From Paracoccaceae bacterium (GTDB taxonomy: Bacteria; Pseudomonadota; Alphaproteobacteria; Rhodobacterales; Rhodobacteraceae): DNA of 32,673 bases. The notes beneath the pieces are model-generated. The model was not told where the DNA came from. It saw only the letters and a list, made by a program, of their open reading frames with translations, and ran no database searches. Position numbers and translations under genes: made by a program. The stretch covers positions 1-32,673 of the forward strand of contig JAFIEE010000021.1 of NCBI GenBank assembly GCA_020832705.1, given 5' to 3'. Below, one piece after another: positions 7,689-14,839 of the stretch (the stretch's first letter is position 1; every line of letters starts with the position of its first letter).

Positions 7689-8540
7689 TCAGAACGCCGC
7701 GCGGGTGATGGTGGCCAGGAAGAAGGGCGCATAGTCGGGCGTGCCCCACATGTTGCCCAGTTCCACCCGCGTGGGGACCAGAAACCCCTGATGCCGTCCC
7801 ATCGCCAGCATCCGCCCGCCGAAGGGCTGCAGGCGATGGACGCGCTCGGGGTTGGCGTCGGTCCAGCGCATGGCCCAGACCTCGGTCGGGTTTCCCTCGG
7901 CGTCCAGGGTGATCTGCATCGGCGCGATGTCGCGCATATCGGCGAAGCGGACCTCGGCGCTGTCAGGCCCCGTCTGGACCCATTCGGCGCCGAACTGCGG
8001 CAGCAGGCTGGCCGGAGCCCAGACCGCCTCCAGCATCACCCGGGTTGCGGCGGCGCGCGCGTGATCGTCGGTGCCGCCGATCCGCGCCAGCGGGATCAGG
8101 CCGTGCAGCCAGAACTTGGTCCAGCTTTCCTCGGCCCCGCCCTCGCGATGATAGCCGTCCGAACCCGCAAAGCGCATCAGGCCCGATCCCACTTCTGCCT
8201 GCCAATTGAAACCCTGCGCGGGTGGGGCGAGGATCTGGCGCGCGGTCATCGGCATCGGGTTGCCGTTCAGGATGAAGCTGCCCTCCATCTCAAGCCGCAC
8301 GCTGCGGTGCAGGGGCGTCCCCGGTTCGATAGCGCGGGCGAAATAGCGCTGTGCTACCTCGGGCAGGTCTGCGGTCATGGCAGGATCAAAGCGCGGCGGG
8401 TCCGCCTCGCGCGCTGCCTCCAGCGCCGCCCAGACCCGCGCCGCCTGTGCCCGGTCGCGGGAATGGACCCAAAGGCCGAGGGCAACAGCGGCGATCAGCA
8501 CTGCCGCAAAGCTTAGAAGCACGATCTTGAGAAGGGTCAT
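7689..8540 (-). CDS. DUF6544-like membrane-anchored protein
   Basis: 283 residues from the ATG at 8540; upstream in-frame ATGs lie inside the preceding gene. One N-terminal membrane segment (about 2-24, LLKIVLLSFAAVLIAAVALGLWV) is followed by an extracytoplasmic domain. Patterns such as 'LPEVAQRYFARAIEPGTPL', 'ARQILAPPAQGFNWQAEVG', 'MLEAVWAPASLLPQ' and 'ISITLDAEG'-like strands match my memory of the DUF6544 family, which has no established biochemical function. It lies 25 nt after the alpha/beta hydrolase gene and one base before the small membrane protein gene. The Arg/Trp-rich strands could form a lipid- or substrate-binding barrel, but that is speculation. Confidence 0.7.
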   Translation of the reverse strand: MTLLKIVLLSFAAVLIAAVALGLWVHSRDRAQAARVWAALEAAREADPPRFDPAMTADLPEVAQRYFARAIEPGTPLHRSVRLEMEGSFILNGNPMPMTARQILAPPAQGFNWQAEVGSGLMRFAGSDGYHREGGAEESWTKFWLHGLIPLARIGGTDDHARAAATRVMLEAVWAPASLLPQFGAEWVQTGPDSAEVRFADMRDIAPMQITLDAEGNPTEVWAMRWTDANPERVHRLQPFGGRMLAMGRHQGFLVPTRVELGNMWGTPDYAPFFLATITRAAF

Positions 8541-8565
8541 CGGGCTGGGTCCTGAATGGGCGCAG

Positions 8566-9525
8566 TCACTCTGCCTGCGCAGGGACATGGGTGGCGAGAA
8601 ATGCAGCGATCCGCTGGCGCACCTGGGCATGATGGCCCAGCAGCAGGTGGCCGCCGGTGTCAAAGATCAGCGTCTCGACATCGCGGAGGCCAGCGGCGGT
8701 AAAATCTGCTGTGGTGACGGGGGTAAGCCGGTCGTCGCGTGCATGGACGACCAGCACAGGCACGCGGATCGCGCCCGGCGCGATGGGAAAGGCCGGATCA
8801 ATGGCCGCGCCCTCGTTCGCCAGCCCCGCTCGGCGCTGCGTCACAGGTAGAAAGGCCGCGATCATGGCGTCGAGGAAATCCGCCTCGGTGGCGGTCATCT
8901 GCGCGGTCAGTTCGGGTCGCGCATCGAAGACCGGTGCCAGCGCGCGCGGCGAGAGGCGCGACAGCGCCCAGAGCGGCAGGTCGGTGGCAAAGAGCGCCTC
9001 ATAGAGCCAGATCGGGACGGGCAATTCCTGCTCTTCGGCGGTGAGCGGCGCATAGGGGGCGAGCGACAACAGGATCAGCGCCTGCACACGGTCCGGGTGG
9101 CGCTGCGCGAGTTGCAGCGCCGGGGGCACGCCGCCGGACATGGCGATGATCGTCACCCGCGCGATTCCGAGGCCGTCGAGCAGTGCGGCAAAGGCATCGG
9201 CCTGCGCGGCAGTCGAGGGATCGTCAGGCATGGGCGAGCCGGGGTAGCCGAAGCGCGAAGGCGCGATCCAGATATAGCCTTCAGGCAGGAAGGCTTCTGC
9301 CAGAAGCCGACCCTGATCGTGCCCGCCACCGGCACCCTGGATCGCCAGCACCGGCGCGCCCTGCCCGCCTGTCGCATAGGCGACCGGACCGAAACCCGTC
9401 TGGATCACGCGCGCGCTGCCCGCAAGCTGCGCCTCGATGGTCCGGATGTCGCGCAGGTAAACCCAGCCGACAGACGCCAGTGCAGCCCCAATGACCAGAA
9501 GCAGGGGCCAGCGCGCGCGGCGCAT
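8566..9525 (-). CDS. Membrane-anchored alpha/beta hydrolase
   Basis: 319 residues. An N-terminal anchor (about 6-22) puts the catalytic domain outside the membrane. The triad is visible: nucleophile Ser130 in 'IIAMSGGVPP' (elbow A-M-S-G-G instead of G-x-S-x-G), acid Asp265 in 'HARDDRLTP' and His293 in 'TGGHLLLGHH'. The oxyanion-hole loop is 'IQGAGGGHDQG'. It is an esterase, lipase or peptidase of unknown substrate. It starts three bases after the stop of the large serine hydrolase gene, so the two are coupled. The neighbouring serine hydrolases suggest action on the same extracytoplasmic ester or peptide substrate. Confidence 0.88.
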   Translation of the reverse strand: MRRARWPLLLVIGAALASVGWVYLRDIRTIEAQLAGSARVIQTGFGPVAYATGGQGAPVLAIQGAGGGHDQGRLLAEAFLPEGYIWIAPSRFGYPGSPMPDDPSTAAQADAFAALLDGLGIARVTIIAMSGGVPPALQLAQRHPDRVQALILLSLAPYAPLTAEEQELPVPIWLYEALFATDLPLWALSRLSPRALAPVFDARPELTAQMTATEADFLDAMIAAFLPVTQRRAGLANEGAAIDPAFPIAPGAIRVPVLVVHARDDRLTPVTTADFTAAGLRDVETLIFDTGGHLLLGHHAQVRQRIAAFLATHVPAQAE

Positions 9526-9528
9526 GGT

Positions 9529-11406
9529 CTAACCCATCCCGCCGAAGGCCAGACCCCAATGCACGAACAGCGCGCCGGTTGCGGCAACGGTCAGCGAGAA
9601 GGCGGTATGATGAAGCTTGCGCCACAGGCTCCAACCTTGCGCCCGCCAGACCAGCGCCAGCGACAGAAGGACCAGCCCGGCCAGCACCGCCAGAACATCG
9701 GCCAGCACCAGCACCGCGACCGCTGTAGGTTGCGGCTGGTCGAAAATGTATTCCATGCCCAGTTGCATGGCCGCCGCGACCGCAATGCCCGCCGCAATGA
9801 CCAGCACCCAGACAGCGCCTGCCGCCACAACCGCCAGCCAGGCCGACAGCGCGCCCGCAAGACTGCCGCCTTTCAGCCCGCGCCGCCATATCAGGCCCAG
9901 AAGCGTGGTCAGCGCCAGCAGCGCCGACAGCCCGAGCGCCACCAGAACAAGCCCGGCATTATTGGCCCAGCCCATCCGTTCATAGCTCGTGACCCCCATT
10001 CCATCGATGATGCGCACCACATGGCCGCTGTCGTTGCGGATTGCCATCAGACGTTCGCCATGGGCCTCGCGCCAGATATCCGGGGCTACGGGCTCATAAC
10101 GCACCATGGCACCCAGCCGCATCGAGGGGGCAAGGATCGCCCCGTCGGGCAGGGCCTGCACCTCGGCCGGTTGGGCGAAAGCTTGCATCGGCCCCGTAAA
10201 GGGCCGCCGGTTGGCGACATAGCGCCCGGCGATTTCAGCGGCACGGGCGCTTGCATCGGGCACGGGAAGCGGCGCAGGATCGGACAGCCCTGCCTGCGCG
10301 GCCAGATGCGCAAGGATCAGGTCAGGACCAAGAAAGGGCAGGCTGGCCCCAGCGCCGCCATTTTGCGAGATGAACACGCCCGCGCCGATCTCCGGCAGGA
10401 AAACGAGGTTCGAGAGGAACTCGTGCAAACCGCCTGCATGGCCATAGACCGTGGTGCCGAACATGGGCCGCGCCTGAAACCCATGCGCCATGTCCGAACC
10501 CCCGGCCAGATCGTCAAACAGGCGCGTGCGCATCTGCGCCACGGTTTCGGGCTGCAACAGCCGCACACCATCAAGTTCGCCATCCCCCAGCAGGAAGCGC
10601 AGGAATCGCGCCATTTCGGCGGCGGTGCTGGCCATGCTGCCTGCGGGGCCAAAACTGCCTATGTCGATGCGAAAGGCCGGGTGGTTAACGCCGCCCTGCA
10701 CCCGGTAGCTGCGCGAGAGCGGCGGTTGGCCAGGCCGCGCGGTAGCCTCGCTATAGGTCGTGTCCTCCATGCCAAGCGGGCCAAGGATCCGGGTTTGCAG
10801 GAAGCCCTCATAGGGCATGCCTGCCACATCCTCGACAACCTGCCCTGCCAGCGCCACGCCCCAGTTGGAATAGGCCGTCACCGCCCCGCGCACAAACACC
10901 TGCGCGGGCGCACTGGCCGCCAGAGCCTGCGGGCGGGGCAGCGCGCCAATGGCGGGATCGAAGATCGCGTATGTGTCCTCGAACCCCGGCCGATGGCTCA
11001 TCAGTTGCGCCAGCGTCAGCGGTTCGGTTCCCGGCACGGATGTTTCGCGCAGATAGCCCGCGATATCAGCGTGCAGGTCCAGCACACCCTCTTCAACAAG
11101 CATCATCACGCCCAGCCATGTGAAAAGCTTGCTGATCGAACCGATCTCGAAACGCACATCATCGGGCCCGGCGCGCGTGCCTGCTTCAAGGTCAGCATAC
11201 CCCCAGCCGCGCAGGATCACATCGTCCCCGGCGACAATGGCTCCGATGGCGCCGGGAACCTGCTCGGTCGCCATGAACCCGTCGGCCAGCGCATCGAAGC
11301 GGGCCGAAAGATCGGAACGCGCCGGAGCTTCGGCGCCAGCAGGCTGCCCCAGACAGAGCGCCGACCAAAAGCCGACAACCAGCGCCATCAGGTGCAGTGG
11401 ATGCAT
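9529..11406 (-). CDS. Secreted serine hydrolase (class C beta-lactamase family) with C-terminal membrane domain
   Basis: 625 residues from the ATG at 11406, which has CGGAG six bases upstream and opens a signal sequence (about 1-25). The catalytic domain shows SxxK as Ser90-Ile-Ser-Lys93 ('EIGSISKLFTW'), YxN as Tyr179-Ser-Asn181 ('AYSNWG') and a third motif 'GHAGG' near residue 320. It should be an active serine hydrolase of the beta-lactamase, penicillin-binding-protein and esterase superfamily. After about residue 470, four hydrophobic helices form a C-terminal membrane domain, as in some FmtA/PbpE-like multidomain hydrolases. It is the first gene of the longest operon of the cluster, downstream of a perfect FNR box and a matching -10. 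The substrate (muropeptide, lipid ester or small molecule) cannot be told from sequence. Confidence 0.9.
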   Translation of the reverse strand: MHPLHLMALVVGFWSALCLGQPAGAEAPARSDLSARFDALADGFMATEQVPGAIGAIVAGDDVILRGWGYADLEAGTRAGPDDVRFEIGSISKLFTWLGVMMLVEEGVLDLHADIAGYLRETSVPGTEPLTLAQLMSHRPGFEDTYAIFDPAIGALPRPQALAASAPAQVFVRGAVTAYSNWGVALAGQVVEDVAGMPYEGFLQTRILGPLGMEDTTYSEATARPGQPPLSRSYRVQGGVNHPAFRIDIGSFGPAGSMASTAAEMARFLRFLLGDGELDGVRLLQPETVAQMRTRLFDDLAGGSDMAHGFQARPMFGTTVYGHAGGLHEFLSNLVFLPEIGAGVFISQNGGAGASLPFLGPDLILAHLAAQAGLSDPAPLPVPDASARAAEIAGRYVANRRPFTGPMQAFAQPAEVQALPDGAILAPSMRLGAMVRYEPVAPDIWREAHGERLMAIRNDSGHVVRIIDGMGVTSYERMGWANNAGLVLVALGLSALLALTTLLGLIWRRGLKGGSLAGALSAWLAVVAAGAVWVLVIAAGIAVAAAMQLGMEYIFDQPQPTAVAVLVLADVLAVLAGLVLLSLALVWRAQGWSLWRKLHHTAFSLTVAATGALFVHWGLAFGGMG

Positions 11407-11447
11407 CGGAAACTCCGCTGATGGATGAGTCGCTGAAGCTTGGACTC

Positions 11448-11495
11448 GGCCTGAAAGATAGCACTGCTGCACCTGGTCACATTGATTCGCATCAA
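11448..11495 (-). promoter_or_regulatory. Predicted FNR-dependent class II promoter (perfect FNR box plus -10)
   Basis: TTGATTCGCATCAA at 11482-11495 is a perfect TTGAT-N4-ATCAA, extended to seven-base arms (CATTGAT/ATCAATG, 11480-11497). On the minus strand TATCTT (11460-11455) starts 29 nt from the box centre, as expected for a -10 when the box sits near -41. The predicted transcript would start near 11448 and have a leader of about 42 nt before the ATG at 11406. This box is bound by FNR, FnrL, Dnr or FixK-type regulators in alphaproteobacteria. Confidence 0.8.
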
Positions 11496-11692
11496 TGCGC
11501 ACTGAAACCGATGCACGTCCATCGACTGCGCCCCCTGTCTGCGAGATCGCAGTCATTGCCCGCGTCGGGACCCCTCTGCGGCGGGATCGCTCCGGGTCGC
11601 CGGTTTACACGAGTTACTGGATGACGGCTTTGTCCGCATAGCTGACTTTTTCCACTGATGGCGAACGGCGTCATTGTTTCAGGTTGGGGACA
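11496..11692. other. Intergenic region between the two hydrolase operons
   Basis: No gene seen. It contains a short perfect inverted repeat CTGCGA-GA-TCGCAG (11539-11552) that could be an operator or part of the terminator of the gene at 11693-12754; it is not followed by a T-run on the minus strand. Confidence 0.35.
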
Positions 11693-12754
11693 TCAGAACA
11701 GTCGGTTCAGAAGCGCCTCGGCAAACCCCTTGCCGCCCCAGGTGGCCACAGGCAGCGCAAGATATGCCACACCGCGCCCGATGCCCCCCAACCCGATCGG
11801 AAGCGAGGGAGCCGCCCGCACCCGGGCGCGCAGCGCGAAAAGGGCTTCCAGCCGTTGCGGATCAGCCGGTGCCCCTTGCGCATCGGCCGTCTGCAACCCT
11901 GCGGCAATCGCGGCGTCGAGTTGGCAAAGCCGCAACGCGCGCGCCTCGCGGATGCGACCGGCGAGGCCGCGCAGGGGCACCCAGACCGCCGCCAGCGCCA
12001 GCAAAGTGGTCGCCACCGGCCCGATGGCTGCCGTGGCGCCAAACCCGTCCGAGCCCAGCAGCATCAACGGATAGGCCGCAAGGAGCACCATCACCAGAAG
12101 CATCGGCCGCAGCGCCACGGTCGCGAAGGGGCGCAGCCTGTCCGGTGCAAGGACTTCGACCCGCACCGCCGTGCGTCCGAGAGATGCGAAAAGCCGGGCA
12201 TTTTCCACCAGCAGGCTGCCGGTCTGGACCATCATGGCCCACAGGGCCACGGTGCCGATCGCAAGCAGGGCGGCAACCGGGTCTGCCGTAAGGCCCGACC
12301 ATCCGGGCCCCGTCAGCGCCACATGCACGGCACCCAACGCCGCTCCGATGCCTGCATTCACCGCCACATCGCCGGCAGGATAGCGGACAAGGGCAGCGTG
12401 CAGCCGCTTTCGCAGGGCATCGTCGATCGTCAGTTCGCGGGCGAGGACCTCCAGATCATCCTGCGCCGAGCGCGGAATCAGTGCGGCCAGTTCCATGATC
12501 AACCCAAGCGACAGGGCAAAGAACAGGGCCTCTCCCACGATTTCGGTCCGCAAGGCCCCGGCGCGCCAGCCACCGGCCGCGACCCAGACCGCCAGAAGGA
12601 ACATCGCCGCGACCATGGCGCCGACCAACCCGGGCACGGCCAGGCGCTGCCGCAGCCACACCGGCCAGAAGACCGCCGCCTCGGCACGTGCGGCAAGCGG
12701 GATCAGGCTGTCGGGCGCCGGGTTCTTGCCACGCTTTTTGCTGGCCGCACTCAC
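11693..12754 (-). CDS. Multi-pass membrane protein, unknown function
   Basis: 353 residues from a GTG at 12754 that overlaps the stop of the preceding hydrolase gene (GTGA); the frame remains open further upstream but only within that gene. A short basic N-terminus (VSAASKKRGKNP) is followed by about five or six hydrophobic segments, including AVPGLVGAMVAAMFLLAVWVA, ALFFALSLGLIMELAAL, VAALLAIGTVALWAMMV and MLLVMVLLAAYPLMLLG. A charged loop (DDLEVLARELTIDDALRKRL) lies between the second and third segments. No catalytic motif is seen and I do not recognise the family. Coupling to the lysine-less serine hydrolase suggests the two proteins work together, for example as a membrane complex. Confidence 0.72.
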   Translation of the reverse strand: MSAASKKRGKNPAPDSLIPLAARAEAAVFWPVWLRQRLAVPGLVGAMVAAMFLLAVWVAAGGWRAGALRTEIVGEALFFALSLGLIMELAALIPRSAQDDLEVLARELTIDDALRKRLHAALVRYPAGDVAVNAGIGAALGAVHVALTGPGWSGLTADPVAALLAIGTVALWAMMVQTGSLLVENARLFASLGRTAVRVEVLAPDRLRPFATVALRPMLLVMVLLAAYPLMLLGSDGFGATAAIGPVATTLLALAAVWVPLRGLAGRIREARALRLCQLDAAIAAGLQTADAQGAPADPQRLEALFALRARVRAAPSLPIGLGGIGRGVAYLALPVATWGGKGFAEALLNRLF

Positions 12755-13929
12755 GGTATCATCCCCTTGCCGGCGACCAGGGGGGATGCATGCGCGAAGC
12801 GCATGGTCTTGGGCCCTGCTGCAGCGGGCGCAGACTGCCCCCAGACACCGATCGCGGCAAAGTCGCCCTGCGGCTCTTTGGGGATCCACCACTGGTAACC
12901 ATAACCGAAGGTCCGGTTGCTGGCCGGGTTCTGGCCCGATTGCAGTTGCGCGTCCGTCGGGTTGACCGAGGCATGCAGCCAGTCAGCAGGGACGATCTGG
13001 CGCCCGTCCCGCACGCCGCCATCCAGAAACAGCCGCCCGAAGCGCGCGTTGTCCCGCAAGGTGGCATTCAGAAAGCAGGGCGCGCATTCGCGCCCTGTTC
13101 TGTCGGTGCTCCAGCTTGCATCCGCCTCGGCCGCCGTCGGGCCCCAGAGGCGGCTGGCCAGATCCTCGGCCACCGGTGCGCCCGTCGCCGCCTCCAGCAC
13201 CACCAGACCCAGCACCAGACCCGGCGCCATGCTGTCGGAACTGATGTAGTCGTTGCAGGTGCCGGGATCGCGCAGGCGGCCAAGGCCCGCAAGCATCACT
13301 TCGACAGGCTGGCCCATCGCCATGGCGCGCCAGACCAGCATGTTGATGTCGGAGAACGGGCTGTCGTAATCCTCGTCGAAGGCCATGCCCGAGGACATGG
13401 TCAGCGCATCCTCGATGGGCACGGGGCCATAGCCAGAGCCTGCCAGCGCGGGCACATACGGGCCGATCGGGTCGCGGATGCTGGCGATGTGCCCTTCCTC
13501 GACGGCGATGCCGAGCAGGGTAGAGAGAACCGGTTGCGCCACCGACCAAGACGTTAAGGGCGAGGTCTCGTCAGCGCCCAGCCGGTATTCCTCGCGCGTG
13601 ATCGCGCCGCGATGGACGACCAGCAGGCCGGTGGTCTGAGTGCGATCCAGGAACGCGGCCAGGCTGCGGTCCGGGCCGCCGAAAGTGTAGGTTTCCGGCA
13701 AGGGCTGCGGCGCGTGGTCAAAGGTGCAGACGGTCTCGCCGCGCGGCACGGCCCGGGCCGGGAAGACCCGCCCCATGTCGCGAAAGTACTCGACCCGGTG
13801 GCTTTCTGAAAACAGCGTGATCCCGGCCCAATAGGGGCTCTGGCGCAGCCACAGGAAGCCTGCCGCAGCAAGAAGGACCAGCGCGGCAAGGCTCCAGAAC
13901 GCGACTCGCATCAGGCGGCGCCGGATCAT
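12751..13929 (-). CDS. Membrane-anchored CubicO-like serine hydrolase homologue lacking the SxxK lysine
   Basis: 392 residues from the ATG at 13929, with AAGGAA about eight bases upstream. The N-terminal anchor is about 7-28. The domain belongs to the class C beta-lactamase/CubicO group typified by 'SWSVAKSF'. Here the motif reads SWSVAQPVLST, so the general-base Lys of SxxK is Gln132 while Ser129 remains. Other family blocks are kept: 'YRLGADETSPLTSW', 'LTMSSGMAFDEDYDSPFSD', 'CNDYISSDS' (Tyr motif) and 'YGYQWWIP'. The C-terminus ends soon after 'AIGVWGQ' in an unusual low-complexity tail (SAPAAAGPKTMRFAHASPLV) where intact relatives have further beta strands. It is either a pseudoenzyme with a binding or regulatory role, or an early stage of decay. 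It is coupled to the membrane protein gene by GTGA; an FNR-like box is 68 nt upstream. Confidence 0.82.
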   Translation of the reverse strand: MIRRRLMRVAFWSLAALVLLAAAGFLWLRQSPYWAGITLFSESHRVEYFRDMGRVFPARAVPRGETVCTFDHAPQPLPETYTFGGPDRSLAAFLDRTQTTGLLVVHRGAITREEYRLGADETSPLTSWSVAQPVLSTLLGIAVEEGHIASIRDPIGPYVPALAGSGYGPVPIEDALTMSSGMAFDEDYDSPFSDINMLVWRAMAMGQPVEVMLAGLGRLRDPGTCNDYISSDSMAPGLVLGLVVLEAATGAPVAEDLASRLWGPTAAEADASWSTDRTGRECAPCFLNATLRDNARFGRLFLDGGVRDGRQIVPADWLHASVNPTDAQLQSGQNPASNRTFGYGYQWWIPKEPQGDFAAIGVWGQSAPAAAGPKTMRFAHASPLVAGKGMIP

Positions 13930-13990
13930 GGCGTCGTTTCCTTGCTGACGAAGTAGGCGCCCGCATAGCACGATTTGCGCAAGAAGCGCC

Positions 13991-14004
13991 TTGATGTCGA
14001 TCAT
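13991..14004 (-). promoter_or_regulatory. FNR/FnrL-like box upstream of the second hydrolase operon
   Basis: TTGATGTCGATCAT on the plus strand, nine of ten matches to TTGAT-N4-ATCAA, centred 68 nt upstream of the ATG at 13929. About 31 nt beyond its centre the minus strand has TGCTATGCG, the same 'GTGCTAT' context as the -10 of the perfect-box promoter at 11448-11495. That parallel supports a real promoter, though a 9/10 box alone is weak. Confidence 0.45.
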
Positions 14005-14138
14005 GCCGGGCAGGCGTTGCGCAGCACGGAACCTGCTGGCCGTTTCGATTCTGCCCTGCCCCGCCGAGCAAACACGAGACATCTCGCCCATTCGGCATTC
14101 CGTCCCAGAAACGCGAGGCCAATCCCGAAAGTGTCCCC

Positions 14139-14633
14139 TCAGGTCCCTGTCCGAACCGGTGCAGCCCGCATGTCCTGTCCGCGCCAGCCGCTTGTGCCCG
14201 CAGCGATGAAGCCCCCGAGGCTGCCGGTCTTGGTGACAAGGGCCGTCACCCGGAGTGCGCCGATCCCGCGCCGCAGCAATACCTTCCAGGGGTCGCCACC
14301 GATCTGCCCGGCGATGTGACCCGCCAGCATGTAGCCAAGGTTCGAGTAACGGAACTTGCCCGGGCGGCGCGGGTCCAGCAGATGCGGCGCCAGCACGCGG
14401 TCGCGCAGCGGCCCCACGGGGGCCTCGGCCTTCGGCGCGCCCGTGACAGACCAGGCAGCCCGTGGCGGGTTGGCCGCCAGACCGGTGCGATGCGCCAGAA
14501 GCGCGCGCAGGCTCTGGCGGGCAAGGTCAGCGTGCAATGGCAGCGCGGCCAGATCGCCCAGCGGGGTGTCCGGGCCGCCCCCCCCCCGCGCTGCCAGCCG
14601 CGCCAGCAGAAGGGCCGTCGAGCATGTGTTCAC
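14139..14633 (-). pseudogene. Internal fragment of a serine hydrolase (beta-lactamase class C family)
   Basis: The frame opens with TALLLARLAARG and then LGDLAALPLHADLARQSLRA, LLAHRTGLAANPP and GKFRYSNLGYMLAGHIAGQI. This corresponds to the region just after SxxK through the YSN motif (Tyr-Ser-Asn in FRYSNLGY). Everything N-terminal to about three residues after the SxxK site is missing, and the C-terminal part stops after 'VTKTGSLGGFIAAG', well short of a full domain. A GTG at 14633 could act as start but has no Shine-Dalgarno site. Its missing N-terminus is the kind of sequence found at 3800-3996, at the other end of the cluster. Confidence 0.7.
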
Positions 14634-14639
14634 TTATCA

Positions 14640-14655
14640 CGACGATTGATCGTCG
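14640..14655. promoter_or_regulatory. Perfect palindrome between two divergent gene fragments
   Basis: CGACGAT-TG-ATCGTCG, seven-base arms around a two-base centre. It lies between the serine-hydrolase fragment (minus) and the membrane-protein fragment (plus), where a dimeric repressor site would be expected. No known regulator consensus was matched. Confidence 0.35.
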
Positions 14656-14673
14656 CCCGGAAAGTGTCTCGCC

Positions 14674-14835
14674 ATGATCCGCCTCATTGCGCGGCCGATG
14701 CCGCTTGTCCTGCTGCTGGCCTTCGCCACCTTCCTCCCGGTGATGATGGCAGGCGTCCGCGTGGTGCAGATCCCGGGGGGACTGCTGCCCCCGACAGCCT
14801 GCGGCTGGGCACGGCACCGGCGACGTGCCGGTCGC
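14674..14835 (+). pseudogene. 5' fragment of a membrane protein gene
   Basis: From the ATG at 14674 the frame reads [20 protein letters not shown] and [20 protein letters not shown], a good first membrane helix. In the other frame the continuation [11 protein letters not shown] looks more protein-like, which suggests a one-base frameshift near 14790-14800. The sequence then runs into the truncated 3' side of cysS, so only the first 50 or so codons survive. Family not recognised. Confidence 0.5.
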
Positions 14836-14839
14836 CCTT

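Noticed and set aside
6254-7708. 484-codon open frame on the plus strand
   Set aside because: Antisense to three clear membrane protein genes; hydrophilic repetitive composition without motifs.
9097-11421. 774-codon open frame on the plus strand
   Set aside because: It lies antisense to the serine hydrolase and alpha/beta hydrolase genes, is rich in Arg, Gln, His and Pro, and has no motif; a GC-rich codon-usage shadow.
11539-11552. Inverted repeat CTGCGAGATCGCAG
   Set aside because: Too short and without T-run to call a terminator, and no regulator consensus fits; mentioned only in the intergenic note.
13344-13357. FNR-like half site TTGATGTCGGAGAA
   Set aside because: Second half does not match and it lies inside a coding region.
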